Positions 27,695-37,063 of a stretch of 64,000 nt of DNA are shown here, piece after piece. The notes beneath the pieces were generated by a model. The model searched no databases and was not told the DNA's origin. It saw only the letters and a list, made by a program, of their open reading frames with translations. The DNA is taken from the NCBI RefSeq assembly GCF_001984155.1, contig NZ_MTQO01000050.1, forward strand, positions 372,001 through 436,000, in the 5' to 3' direction. The DNA is from Actinosynnema sp. ALI-1.44 (GTDB lineage Bacteria > Actinomycetota > Actinomycetes > Mycobacteriales > Pseudonocardiaceae). The position numbers and the translations under genes were made by a program. Within the stretch, counting starts at the first letter, position 1. The number at the start of each line of letters is the position of its first letter.

Positions 27695-28672
27695 TCAGTC
27701 GTTGGCGTGCAGTGCTTCGTTCAGGTGAATACCGGACCCGCTGCGCTCGACGACCTCGACGGTCCCGGTGCTGGAGTTGCGCCTGAACAGCAGGTTGCTC
27801 GCACCGGACAGGTCGCGCGCCTTGACCAGCTTGCCGTCCGGCAGCTTGACCTTCGTCCCCGCGGTGACGTACAGGCCCGCCTCGACCACGCAGTCGTCGC
27901 CGAGCGAGATGCCGATCCCGGCGTTCGCACCGACCAGGCAGCGCTCACCGATCGTGATCATCTCCTTGCCACCGCCGGACAGCGTGCCCATGATCGACGC
28001 GCCGCCGCCGATGTCCGATCCGTCGCCGACGATGACGCCCTGGGAAACCCGGCCTTCGACCATCGACGAGCCCAGCGTGCCCGCGTTGAAGTTGACGAAG
28101 CCCTCGTGCATGACGGTGGTGCCGCTGGCCAGGTGCGCACCCAGCCGGACGCGGTCGGCGTCGGCGATCCGGACACCGCTCGGCACGACGTAGTCCACCA
28201 TCCGCGGGAACTTGTCGATGCCGTGCACGGTCACCGCGCCACGCGCTCGCAGCGCCAACCGGGTCTCCGCGAAGTTCTCCACCGGGCACGGGCCGTGGTT
28301 GGTCCACACGACGTTGGCCAGCAGGCCGAAGACGCCGTCGAGGTTCAGGCTGTTGGGGGCGGCGAGCCGGGAGGACAGCAGGTGCAGCCGCAGGTAGACG
28401 TCGTAGGCGTCGTGGGGTGGCTCGGCCAGCGCGCTGATCCCGGTCCGGACCGCGATGATCTCGACGCCACGGGCGTTGTCCGGCCCCAGCATCGCGGACA
28501 CGCCGTTGCCGAGTTCCTCGGCGGCCTCCATCTCGGACAGGTGCTGCGTCCCTGGCGCGGGCGCGTCCCCCAGCTTGGGCTTGGGGAACCAGCAGTCCAG
28601 AACGGTGCCATCAGTGGTGACTGTCGCAAGACCGACGCCGTAGGCGCCGCTCGACTCGGGGTTCGCGCTCAC
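27695..28672 (-). CDS. dapD: Tetrahydrodipicolinate N-succinyltransferase DapD
   Basis: A 325-residue actinobacterial-type DapD. It succinylates tetrahydrodipicolinate in lysine/DAP synthesis. An N-terminal domain is followed by a left-handed beta-helix of hexapeptide repeats ([20 protein letters not shown], then [14 protein letters not shown]). I place the start at GTG 28672 because TACCGT (28679-28684) lies 6 nt upstream; TTG 28678 would abut the -10. Its promoter is inside the 3' end region of the vapC gene. Confidence 0.93.
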   Translation of the reverse strand: MSANPESSGAYGVGLATVTTDGTVLDCWFPKPKLGDAPAPGTQHLSEMEAAEELGNGVSAMLGPDNARGVEIIAVRTGISALAEPPHDAYDVYLRLHLLSSRLAAPNSLNLDGVFGLLANVVWTNHGPCPVENFAETRLALRARGAVTVHGIDKFPRMVDYVVPSGVRIADADRVRLGAHLASGTTVMHEGFVNFNAGTLGSSMVEGRVSQGVIVGDGSDIGGGASIMGTLSGGGKEMITIGERCLVGANAGIGISLGDDCVVEAGLYVTAGTKVKLPDGKLVKARDLSGASNLLFRRNSSTGTVEVVERSGSGIHLNEALHAND

Positions 28673-28696
28673 ACGCAAACGGTAACCAACGATCGG

Positions 28697-29128
28697 TCAG
28701 CGTTCGACGAACGGGTTGCGGATCGTGAGGGACCCGAAGCGCTGACCGTCCTGCATGTCCTCCGACAGCAACGTCGTCGCCCCGCTCCGAAGCGCGCCCT
28801 CGATGACCAGCGCATCCCACCAGTTAAGTTGATAACGCTCGCACAGCGTGCTTGCCGTGACCAGTAATTGAGGATCGGTGTCCGTTGCGCACCATTCGCC
28901 GTAGGCCGCGACGACCTCGCGTGCTTTGTCATGTGACAGGTTGAGTTTGCGGGTGGCTGTCGAATAGAACTCTTGTAGGACCTGTGTGCTCAACGCTCCT
29001 GTGTCGGTATCCCACAGCTTGGCCAGAGTGGCCTGTGCGATCTCGCGCTTTGCCGGATCTCGTCCGTCATGGGCGTAGACCAGGACGTTGGTGTCGATGA
29101 AGACCAGCTCAGGGATTGCGCCTGTCAC
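28697..29128 (-). CDS. vapC: VapC-type PIN-domain toxin
   Basis: A 143-residue PIN ribonuclease. The first acidic residue is in FIDTNVLVYAHD (D12), the glutamate in STQVLQEFYSTA and a late acidic residue in NWWDALVIEGAL, matching the metal-binding quartet. It overlaps the antitoxin gene by 4 nt (ATGA-type). The pair is inserted between dapD and dapE, which are adjacent in mycobacteria. It probably cleaves RNA when the antitoxin is degraded. Confidence 0.92.
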   Translation of the reverse strand: MTGAIPELVFIDTNVLVYAHDGRDPAKREIAQATLAKLWDTDTGALSTQVLQEFYSTATRKLNLSHDKAREVVAAYGEWCATDTDPQLLVTASTLCERYQLNWWDALVIEGALRSGATTLLSEDMQDGQRFGSLTIRNPFVER

Positions 29129-29430
29129 TCGGTGGTTCCTTCGGCTTCCTTGCGGCGTTGCGCTTCTTCTTCGCGCGCGAGCGCGCGGTCGTTTATTTCC
29201 TCGCGAGTCCAGGTGATCAGCTCGCCTTCGCCAGGGCGTCGGCGATTGCCGATCTCTTCCATCAGGGCGAGGGCGCGGTATTTAGCTGCCTCGTAACGAG
29301 TTACTTCCTCTGTCATCTTGGTGAGCTCTTGCGCGAGCAAGGAGCTGACAGACGTTCCGCGCCGGGCTGCCAGCACCTTCGCCTGATCGATGACCTCTTC
29401 GTCTAATTGGACGGTGATGTTCCTCTTCAT
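29125..29430 (-). CDS. vapB: Ribbon-helix-helix antitoxin (VapB-type)
   Basis: A 101-residue protein with an N-terminal ribbon-helix-helix (MKRNITVQLDEEVIDQAKVL, then GTSVSSLLAQEL) and a C-terminal acidic/basic helical tail that should wrap the toxin. TACCGT (29437-29442) lies 6 nt before the ATG, so the transcript is probably leaderless. Just upstream is a six-fold CACGTG array, the likely autoregulatory operator. Confidence 0.9.
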   Translation of the reverse strand: MKRNITVQLDEEVIDQAKVLAARRGTSVSSLLAQELTKMTEEVTRYEAAKYRALALMEEIGNRRRPGEGELITWTREEINDRALAREEEAQRRKEAEGTTE

Positions 29431-29443
29431 GGCCTAACGGTAC

Positions 29444-29500
29444 CACGTGGATGTCACGTGCTCCACGTGGCCTCCACGTGCTCCACGTGAAACCCACGTG
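29444..29500. promoter_or_regulatory. Six-fold CACGTG operator array between vapB and dapE
   Basis: CACGTG starts at 29444, 29455, 29464, 29475, 29484 and 29495. The spacings alternate 11, 9, 11, 9, 11, which makes a 20-bp period, two DNA helix turns. The array begins 2 bp from the vapB -10 and covers the expected -35 region of dapE (-10 TAGCGT at 29506-29511). It is probably bound by the RHH antitoxin, which would link the toxin-antitoxin pair to dapE. Confidence 0.75.
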
Positions 29501-29505
29501 ACGGG

Positions 29506-29511
29506 TAGCGT
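29506..29511 (+). promoter_or_regulatory. Promoter -10 of dapE
   Basis: TAGCGT lies 6 nt before the GTG start at 29518 with no Shine-Dalgarno sequence, so dapE is probably leaderless. Confidence 0.5.
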
Positions 29512-29517
29512 GCGGGT

Positions 29518-30588
29518 GTGACCGTTGAACTTGATCTCACTGCCGACCCGGTGGACCTGACCGCTGTCCTCGTCGACGTCCCGAGCGTCTCGGAGAACGA
29601 GGCCGACCTCGCCGACGCGGTGGAACGCGCCCTGCGCGCCCTCCGACACCTGGAAGTGACAAGGTCGGGCAACACGGTCATGGCGCGCACGAACCTCGGG
29701 CGCGAGCGGCGCGTGGTGTTCGCGGGCCACATCGACACGGTGCCGATCAACGACAACCTGCCGTCCCGGCGGGAAGGCGGGGTCCTGCACGGCTGCGGGA
29801 CGGTCGACATGAAAGGCGGCGACGCGGTGATGCTGCACCTCGCCGCCACCATCACCGAGCCGCGCCACGACGTGACCTTCGTGTTCTACGACTGTGAGGA
29901 GATCGATGCGAGCCGCAACGGCCTCGGCCGGATCGAGCGGGGCGAGCTCAAGGACTGGCTGCTCGGCGACGTCGCCGTGGTGTGCGAACCGTCCAACGGC
30001 GTGATCGAGGCCGGGTGCCAGGGCACGATGCGCATCGAGATCCGCACGACCGGCAAACGCGCCCACACCGCCAGGGCGTGGATGGGCGTGAACGCGATCC
30101 ACGCGCTCGGTGAGGCCCTGCGCAGGCTGGACGCCTACGAGCCGCGGATCGTGGAGATCGACGGCTGCACGTACCGCGAAGGACTGCAGGCGGTGAAGAT
30201 CGACGGTGGCGTCGCGGGCAACGTGGTCCCCGACAGCGCCGTGCTCACGGTCAACCACCGCTTCGCGCCTGACCGGGACCTGGCCGCCGCCGAGAAGCAC
30301 CTGCGTGAGGTCTTCGACGGTTTCGACGTGGCGGTCGTCGACCACGCTGCCGGGGCGCTGCCCGGGTTGCAGGCGCCTCCGGCCAAGGAACTCGTGGAAG
30401 CCGCCGGTGGCCAGCCGGTCGCCAAGCTGGGCTGGACGGACGTCGCCCGGTTCGCGGCGCTCGGCATGCCCGCGGTCAACTTCGGCCCCGGTGACCCGAC
30501 GCTGGCGCACACCAAGGAGGAGCACGTGCACGTCCAGCAGATCAGCGACTGCGCACGTGTGCTGGCCCGCTGGCTGACCGGAGCGTGA
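29518..30588 (+). CDS. dapE: Succinyl-diaminopimelate desuccinylase DapE
   Basis: A 356-residue M20 zinc peptidase-family enzyme. It releases L,L-diaminopimelate. Metal ligands lie in FAGHIDTVP (H,D), [17 protein letters not shown] (catalytic Glu pair) and the C-terminal AHTKEEHV histidine. GTG 29518 is set by the -10 element. It is divergent from vapBC and one gene away from dapD. Confidence 0.93.
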   Translation: MTVELDLTADPVDLTAVLVDVPSVSENEADLADAVERALRALRHLEVTRSGNTVMARTNLGRERRVVFAGHIDTVPINDNLPSRREGGVLHGCGTVDMKGGDAVMLHLAATITEPRHDVTFVFYDCEEIDASRNGLGRIERGELKDWLLGDVAVVCEPSNGVIEAGCQGTMRIEIRTTGKRAHTARAWMGVNAIHALGEALRRLDAYEPRIVEIDGCTYREGLQAVKIDGGVAGNVVPDSAVLTVNHRFAPDRDLAAAEKHLREVFDGFDVAVVDHAAGALPGLQAPPAKELVEAAGGQPVAKLGWTDVARFAALGMPAVNFGPGDPTLAHTKEEHVHVQQISDCARVLARWLTGA

Positions 30589-30667
30589 TCACCGTTGTTC
30601 AGGCGGTCACCGCGTCGAGGCGAACAAGTCACCGGTTGGGCAGGTGACCACAACTAGACTTGAGCTG

Positions 30668-31428
<761 letters not shown>

Positions 31429-31429
<1 letters not shown>

Positions 31430-31965
31430 TGCGGATCTGCGTGTTCTGCGGCTCCCAGCCGGGCCGCTCGCCCCGCTATGCCACGGCGGCGGCGGAAACG
31501 GGGAAACTGCTGGCGAAGCGCGGGATCACCCTGGTCTACGGCGGCGCGTCGGTCGGCACGATGGGCATCGTCGCCGACGCGGCGCTCGACGCGGGCGGCC
31601 AGGTGATCGGCGTGATCCCGACGAGCATGGTCGACAGGGAGCTGGCCCACCAGGGCCTCACCGAGCTGCACGTGGTCGGCAGCATGCACGAGCGCAAGGC
31701 GCTGATGGCCGAGCTGTCCGACGGGTTCCTGGCGCTGCCCGGGGGCGCCGGGACGCTGGACGAGCTGTTCGAGATCTGGACGTGGGCCCAGATCGGCCTG
31801 CACTCGAAGCCGATCGGGATCGTCGACACGGACGGCTTCTACCAGCCGCTGGTCGAGATGGTCGACCACATGGTCATCGAGGGGTTCATCCGGCCCGGGT
31901 ACCGCGACTTCATCAGCGTCGACAGCGATCCCGCGGCGTTGCTGGACAAGTTCGCCGAACACTAG
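31429..31965 (+). CDS. LOG-family phosphoribohydrolase, short paralogue
   Basis: A 178-residue LOG protein with GSQPGRSPRYA at the N-terminus, TLVYGGASVGTMG and the catalytic LPGGAGTLDELFE motif. Length and sequence fit the Mtb Rv1205-type enzyme, which cleaves N6-modified AMP to a free base. The GTG shares its first base with the stop of the long paralogue, following GGGAGG. It is tandem and coupled with that gene. Confidence 0.92.
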
Positions 31966-32379
31966 TTGTCACGACCGGAAGTCTGTCGAGGGTCTCGACG
32001 GCCCAGCTTCCCGCTGACCGTACCGGCCAAGGCGCCGGTACAACCCCGGTACCGGCCCCTTCGTCCGGCACTGCCCAGAAGAAATCTGGCTGGCGAAAAC
32101 CTGGATCCGCCGAATACCCCCAACGAACTCCCGGTCGTAACCACTGGGAAAGGGCCCGGCGACCGCCGAGCCCTTTCCGTTTCGGTGAAGGTAACTCCGT
32201 CAAATCCAGTTGTCCACAACCGCCCGGTAACCCCCTTGGCCAGGCCTGCCGCCGGTAGACTGGAGCAGGGACGCCCCCCGGGTCGGGTGGGGGACTGCCT
32301 GGGGGTTTGTGTTCCATTCGAGCAGGGCTGCCGGGATGTCGGTCGCGGACTGCTGCTTCAGCGCTGTCACATGTCGCGG
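31966..32379. other. Gene-free interval with two stem-loops
   Basis: The 414 bp between the short LOG gene and the DyP gene hold no convincing gene. One hairpin has arms GCCGGTAC (32033-32040) and GTACCGGC (32048-32055). A second is terminator-like (32147-32178). Nothing else is apparent. Confidence 0.6.
32147..32178 (+). terminator. Terminator-like hairpin downstream of the LOG genes
   Basis: GGAAAGGGC (32147-32155) pairs perfectly with GCCCTTTCC (32170-32178), with CGGC/GCCG pairing inside. There is no long T-tract. It could serve both directions. Confidence 0.5.
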
Positions 32380-33843
32380 TCATCCTGCGAGACGGCGCAG
32401 CGTGCTGAGTGAAGGTGCGAAAGCATAAACTGTCCCCTCCGTTCGCACGAACTGTGCGAAATGCAGTTTCTTTCCCTCTGGTTTGGTGTCCAGCTTCAGA
32501 TTCACGTCGCTGTCCTTGCCGATCACCGGGTCGTTTCCGGTGTCCGTCTGCAGGAAGTCGACGTTGTTGATCCACGCCTGCTGGAGGAACTCGAACTGGA
32601 TGGCGAGGTCCGCCATGTAGGCGATGAAAACGAGGCCACGGTCGGCGTCCGGGCCGTGTCCCGCTCCGGCTGACGGGTCGAATGGCTGGCCGTACGGGAT
32701 TCCCCTGCGGATGATGCGCCGCGTGTCGGCGTTGGTGAAGTCGCCGTCGATGCCGTCACGCGGGTTGGTCTTCCTGATGTGCGAGAAATGCGGTGTGGTG
32801 TGCCCTTCCGGGTCGGGCACATAACTGATCAGGTTGTCGTCCGGCGCGCCCGGTTTGGTCGGTGGCTCGGCGTTCGGGTTGTGCGCCACCGACGCGCCCG
32901 AACGCCACCTGCCGACCGCGCGGGCGGCCAGCCATTCTGTGCCGGTGCCGGGCGGCAGCTCGATCCCCTCCTTGTCGAGCTGCCGACGCGCGGCACCGGC
33001 CTGCGCCCACCAGGCGGGCACGTCCTGTGCCAGCCTTCGCACCACGTGGAACGACCCGTTGCGGGTCCATTCCGGCAGTGGGGGCGCGTCCCCGGTCAGC
33101 TTGGGATGGCCGACGACGAATTCGCCCGCTGGCAGGATCCGGGTGCCCGGTTTGCCGTCGACGTGGATCGGGTCGCGTGGATCGGGCCGATCGAAGCCGC
33201 GCACGCCGGGCTGGCTGACGCCGTCCTTGAACCCGAAGTGCTCGTGTCCCTTGGCTTCGCCCGGCAGGGTCGCGCCCACCTGCTCGAACGTGACCGTCAG
33301 CCCGGCGCGGGCCGCGGCGACACGCAGTTCGGACGCCCGGACCTCGAGCTTGGCCTGGTCGTCCGACGCGACCGTGAGCACGGCGTGCACCGGCTGGTCG
33401 GCACGGCCGAACAGCCACTGGTCCGGTGCGCTGTCGCCGTCGTCGCCGTTGATCTCCGCACGGGCGAACGCGCCCGACGCGAACGCCTCCACTCCCGGGG
33501 GCCGCTGGCCGGGAAACGGCTCAGCGCCCATCAGGAACTTCAGGCCCGCGTACGTCAGGCTCACGTTCACCCACGTCGCGCTCAGCGCTGCCGGATCGCT
33601 TCCCGCGAGGGTGTGCCTGGCCGCGCTGAACTCGGTGTTGAAGGCGGCGACCTGGCGGGTCGTCGCGATCTGCGGGATCAGCCTGCGCAGCCAATTCCGC
33701 ACGGAGTCAAGATCGTCCGGGAACCGCAGGAGCAGGACCGTTTCATGATCCTTGCGAAAACCGGCGAGAATGTCGCCCTGGATGTCATCGGAATGGCGGA
33801 GCGGTAGTGCGCGGGCAGCCGCGTCCGCATCTTGGTCGCTCAT
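32380..33843 (-). CDS. DyP-type heme peroxidase
   Basis: A 487-residue dye-decolourising peroxidase. The distal GXXDG motif is FGFKDGVSQPG and the proximal heme histidine is probably in GHTTPHFSHIRK. The length fits the long (C/D-type) DyPs. There is no Tat or other signal peptide, so it is cytoplasmic or packaged. ATG 33843 follows AGGGGGATTC. It oxidises dyes, phenols or Mn with peroxide. The neighbours give no pathway. Confidence 0.92.
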   Translation of the reverse strand: MSDQDADAAARALPLRHSDDIQGDILAGFRKDHETVLLLRFPDDLDSVRNWLRRLIPQIATTRQVAAFNTEFSAARHTLAGSDPAALSATWVNVSLTYAGLKFLMGAEPFPGQRPPGVEAFASGAFARAEINGDDGDSAPDQWLFGRADQPVHAVLTVASDDQAKLEVRASELRVAAARAGLTVTFEQVGATLPGEAKGHEHFGFKDGVSQPGVRGFDRPDPRDPIHVDGKPGTRILPAGEFVVGHPKLTGDAPPLPEWTRNGSFHVVRRLAQDVPAWWAQAGAARRQLDKEGIELPPGTGTEWLAARAVGRWRSGASVAHNPNAEPPTKPGAPDDNLISYVPDPEGHTTPHFSHIRKTNPRDGIDGDFTNADTRRIIRRGIPYGQPFDPSAGAGHGPDADRGLVFIAYMADLAIQFEFLQQAWINNVDFLQTDTGNDPVIGKDSDVNLKLDTKPEGKKLHFAQFVRTEGTVYAFAPSLSTLRRLAG

Positions 33844-33959
33844 TGAATCCCCCTGGATTCCCCCTGGTGCGGTGGACGGCTCCCCGTGCCGTCCCCTACT
33901 TCCAGTGAGCCCGAGCTGGGCGCCACCTTCAAGGCGATTCACTCGATTGGAGGAAAAAA

Positions 33960-33973
33960 GGACCAATTGGTCC
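33960..33973. promoter_or_regulatory. Perfect 14-bp palindrome upstream of the DyP gene
   Basis: GGACCAATTGGTCC reads identically on both strands. A related half-site GGTCCAATAGG lies about 75 bp further on (near 34046). It is a candidate operator; no regulator gene is adjacent. Confidence 0.35.
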
Positions 33974-34071
33974 GGTCTGCGGTCTACTCTCGGCAGTCGG
34001 ATGCGAGGTGGAATCGTCCGATCTTGTGATGGCTATTCACAAGAACGGTCCAATAGGCTGTGGTATGAGGC

Positions 34072-34740
34072 TCAGGCCGCGTCCGGCAGCTTGTGGTAAA
34101 CGTCGACGTATTCCTGGCCGGACAGTTCCATGATCGAATACATGATCTCGTCGGTCACCGCGCGGCGAATGGCTGGCGAGCCGGCCATTCCGTCATACCT
34201 GGAAAAGTCCAGCGCCTTGCCGATTCGGATCGTCACCCTGGCCGGACGGGGAAAGCGCTGGCCGGGCGGCTGGATCCGGTCGGTGCCGATCACGGCCATC
34301 GGCACGACGGGCACGCCGTTGCTGAGCGCGAGCTGGCCGACGCCGGTGTGCCCGCGGTGCAGCCGCAGGTCACGCGAGCGGGTGCCCTCCGGGTAGATCC
34401 CGAACACGTCGCCCTTGGCCAGGACCTTGCTCGCGATCTCGAGCGCGGCGATACCGGCGCGGGCCTGCCCGCGCTGCACGGGCACCTGGCCGATCGCACG
34501 CATGAACGCGGTGCGGACGCGGTGGTAGGGGGACTTGCCCTGGAAGTACTCCTCCTTGGCGAGGAAGTTCACCTGCCGCGGCACCACGAGCGGGATCAGG
34601 ATGCTGTCGAACACCGACAGGTGGTTGCTCGCCAGGATCACCCCGCCGTCGGCCGGGATGTTCTCGACGCCTTCGACCTTCGGCCGGAACAGCACCTTCG
34701 CGATCACGGCGCACACAGCACGCAGCACGCGGTAGAACAA
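34072..34740 (-). CDS. 1-acyl-glycerol-3-phosphate acyltransferase (PlsC family)
   Basis: A 222-residue membrane-associated acyltransferase. The catalytic HX4D box is SNHLSVFDS and the second block is GIYPEGTRS. An N-terminal hydrophobic helix (RVLRAVCAVIAKVLF) anchors it. It acylates lysophosphatidic acid or a related acceptor in phospholipid synthesis. It starts at TTG after AGGAGG. The gene is divergent from folP2. Confidence 0.92.
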   Translation of the reverse strand: MFYRVLRAVCAVIAKVLFRPKVEGVENIPADGGVILASNHLSVFDSILIPLVVPRQVNFLAKEEYFQGKSPYHRVRTAFMRAIGQVPVQRGQARAGIAALEIASKVLAKGDVFGIYPEGTRSRDLRLHRGHTGVGQLALSNGVPVVPMAVIGTDRIQPPGQRFPRPARVTIRIGKALDFSRYDGMAGSPAIRRAVTDEIMYSIMELSGQEYVDVYHKLPDAA

Positions 34741-34810
34741 GGGGAGCCTCCTGCGGTGGGGGATGCATCTACTCTAAGGCGCCGATTGTCGAATCGATCC
34801 GCGCAGTAGG

Positions 34811-34816
34811 TAACTT
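34811..34816 (+). promoter_or_regulatory. Promoter -10 of folP2
   Basis: TAACTT ends 6 nt before the GTG start at 34823. There is no ribosome site, so folP2 is probably leaderless. Confidence 0.45.
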
Positions 34817-34822
34817 CACTGG

Positions 34823-35692
34823 GTGCTCCCCCTCAAGTTCGGTACCCGCGAGGTGGCCCACGACCGCGCGCTGGTGATGGCGATCGTCAACCGCACCAGG
34901 GATTCCTTCTACGACCGCGGCGCCACGTTCGGTGCCGGGGCCGCGATGGCCGCGGTGGCCGCGGCGGTCGCCGACGGCGCGGACATCGTCGACATCGGCG
35001 GAGTGCGAGCGGGATCACACGGCGAGGTCGTGGACACCTCGGAGGAATTGCGGCGGGTCATCCCCTTTGTCGAAGCTGTCCGATCCCGGTTCCCCGACGT
35101 GGTGATCAGCGTCGACACCTGGCGGCACGAGGTCGCGCAGGCCGCCTGCGAGGCGGGCGCGGACCTGCTCAACGACACCTGGGCCGGTGCGGACCCCCGG
35201 CTGGCGGAGGTGGCGGCCGAGTTCGGCGTGGGCGTCGTGTGCTCGCACACCGGCGGCGTCGAGCCGAGGACGGATCCGCACCGGGTCCGGTACACCGACG
35301 TGGTCGCCCAGGTCGCGGAGGAGCTGGTGCACGGGGCCACCCGGATGGTCGAGCTCGGCGTGCCCGCGCAGGGTGTCCTGATCGACCCGACGCACGACTT
35401 CGGCAAGAACACGTGGCACGGTCTCGAACTGCTCAGGCGGCTGGACGAACTGGTCGCCACCGGCTGGCCGGTGCTGATGGCGTTGTCCAACAAGGACTTC
35501 GTCGGCGAGACGCTCGGCGTGGACCTGGCCGACCGGGTGGACGGCACGCTGGCCGCCACCTCGGTCGCGGCGTGGACGGGCGCGCGTGTCTTCCGCGCCC
35601 ACCAGGTGCGGCAGACCAGGAAGGTGGTCGAGATGGTCGCCAGCATCGCGGGCACCCGCCCGCCTGCCCGCGTCCTGCGGGCGCTCGCGTGA
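34823..35692 (+). CDS. folP2: Dihydropteroate synthase homologue FolP2
   Basis: A 289-residue TIM barrel of the pterin-binding family. The usual DHPS motif NxTPDSFSDGG is altered to NRTRDSFYDRG, and DIGGVRA replaces the usual DIGGEST. The same gene in mycobacteria is reported not to make dihydropteroate, so the true activity is open. The stop overlaps the gpgS start (GTGA), as in the Mtb Rv1207-Rv1208 order, which suggests a link with glucosylglycerate metabolism. Confidence 0.88.
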   Translation: MLPLKFGTREVAHDRALVMAIVNRTRDSFYDRGATFGAGAAMAAVAAAVADGADIVDIGGVRAGSHGEVVDTSEELRRVIPFVEAVRSRFPDVVISVDTWRHEVAQAACEAGADLLNDTWAGADPRLAEVAAEFGVGVVCSHTGGVEPRTDPHRVRYTDVVAQVAEELVHGATRMVELGVPAQGVLIDPTHDFGKNTWHGLELLRRLDELVATGWPVLMALSNKDFVGETLGVDLADRVDGTLAATSVAAWTGARVFRAHQVRQTRKVVEMVASIAGTRPPARVLRALA

Positions 35693-36627
35693 ACCCGGCG
35701 GCGGCTGCCTGGTTCGCGGCGCGGACCTGGCAAGATCCTAAGTGGACTGTCCGGGAGCTCGCCGAGGCGAAGGCCGGGCGCACGGTCAGCGTGGTGCTGC
35801 CCGCGTTGAACGAGGAAGAGACCGTCGGCGACGTCGTGCGCACGGTCCGGCCCCTGCTCGGCACGCTGGTGGACGAGATCGTGGTGATGGACTCCGGGTC
35901 GACCGACCGGACCGCCGAGGTGGCCGGGGCGGCCGGGGCGCGGGTGGTCCGCAGGCAGGACGTCGTGCCCGAGCTGGAGCCGTTGCCCGGCAAGGGCGAA
36001 GTGCTCTGGCGGTCGCTGGCGGCGACCACCGGCGACCTGGTCGTCTTCCTGGACGCCGACCTGGTCGACCCCGATCCGGCGTTCGTGCCCGCGTTGCTCG
36101 GGCCGCTGCTGACCGAGGACGTCCACCTGGTCAAGGGGTTCTACCGGCGGCCGTTGCGGCTGGAGACCGAGGACTACGGAACAGGCGGCGGGCGCGTCAC
36201 CGAGCTGCTGGCCCGGCCGTTGCTCAACGCCGTCCGGCCCGAACTGTCCGGCCTGGTCCAGCCGCTCGGTGGCGAGTACGCGGCGACCAGGCAGTTCCTG
36301 GAGTCCGTGCCCTTCGCCGCCGGGTACGCGGTGGAACTCGCGCTGCTGCTCGACGCCCACTCGCTGTACGGGTTGGACGCGATCGCGCAGGTCAACCTCG
36401 GTGTCCGCAAGCACCGCAACCGGAATCTGCTTCAGCTGGGCGTGATGGCGAGCCAGATCCTCGGCGCGGTGCTGCGCCGGTGCGGCATCGAGGGGCCGAC
36501 GGAGCTGACCCAGTTCGTCCAGGTCGGTGGCGAGTGGATCCCCGACACCGCCGAGTTCGCGGTCGCGGACCGGCCGGCTATGAAGTCTGTTCTCCGCCGT
36601 TCTGGTAAGCCATTTCCGCTTCCATGA
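35689..36627 (+). CDS. gpgS: Glucosyl-3-phosphoglycerate synthase GpgS
   Basis: A 312-residue GT81/GT2-fold glycosyltransferase. It makes glucosyl-3-phosphoglycerate from an NDP-glucose and 3-phosphoglycerate, the first step towards glucosylglycerate and methylglucose polysaccharides. The motifs LPALNEEETVGDV, the metal site FLDADLVDPDP and GGEYAATRQFLE are visible. It is coupled to folP2. Its 3' end overlaps the convergent GNAT gene by 50 bp, the edge of the accessory island. Confidence 0.93.
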   Translation: MNPAAAAWFAARTWQDPKWTVRELAEAKAGRTVSVVLPALNEEETVGDVVRTVRPLLGTLVDEIVVMDSGSTDRTAEVAGAAGARVVRRQDVVPELEPLPGKGEVLWRSLAATTGDLVVFLDADLVDPDPAFVPALLGPLLTEDVHLVKGFYRRPLRLETEDYGTGGGRVTELLARPLLNAVRPELSGLVQPLGGEYAATRQFLESVPFAAGYAVELALLLDAHSLYGLDAIAQVNLGVRKHRNRNLLQLGVMASQILGAVLRRCGIEGPTELTQFVQVGGEWIPDTAEFAVADRPAMKSVLRRSGKPFPLP

Positions 36628-37063
36628 TGGACTCGTCCCTCGGCAATGGGCCGGTCCGGCCGGTCCGCCGGAAGCCCAGTTTTTCGTAGAAGCGTTCCGC
36701 CGAGGGGTTCTGCTCGCCCACCCAGAGCGTGACCCGCCGCTTGTCCTTCGCCCAGTCCAGCACCGCCTGCACGGTCCGCGCCGCGAGGCCGGTTCCCCTG
36801 GCGTCCGGGTGGGCCCAGATCCGGATCAGCTCGGCCTCGTCGCCGTCGACCGGGAACGCCGACGCGATGGCCTGGACCTTGCCGTTGCGGCTGCCGAGGA
36901 ACACCACCGACGTGGTCAGCTTCTCGCGCCACTCGGCTTCGGTGTTGCGCTCCTCGTCCCGGAGGGTCGAGCCGAAGGCGTCGGGGGAGTCCGCCAACGC
37001 CGTCAGGCGGATCTCCCGGAACGCCGCCCAGTCCGCCGGCTGGGCCTGCACCACCTCGTTCAT
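36578..37063 (-). CDS. GNAT-family acetyltransferase (island gene 9)
   Basis: A 161-residue single-domain GNAT. The acetyl-CoA-binding stretch is IWAHPDARGTGLAARTV and the C-terminal strand is PSAERFYEKLGFRRTGR. The start ATG overlaps the stop of the GT-like gene (ATGA), with GGAGGTCC upstream. It is the last gene of the nine-gene overlapping operon, so it may acetylate the pathway's product or serve in self-protection. It runs 50 bp into the convergent gpgS. Confidence 0.85.
   Translation of the reverse strand: MNEVVQAQPADWAAFREIRLTALADSPDAFGSTLRDEERNTEAEWREKLTTSVVFLGSRNGKVQAIASAFPVDGDEAELIRIWAHPDARGTGLAARTVQAVLDWAKDKRRVTLWVGEQNPSAERFYEKLGFRRTGRTGPLPRDESIMEAEMAYQNGGEQTS

Noticed and set aside
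29125-29500. CACGTG array as a CRISPR
   Set aside because: The repeat unit is 6 bp with 9-11-bp steps, there are no spacers of 30-40 bp, and no cas gene is present.
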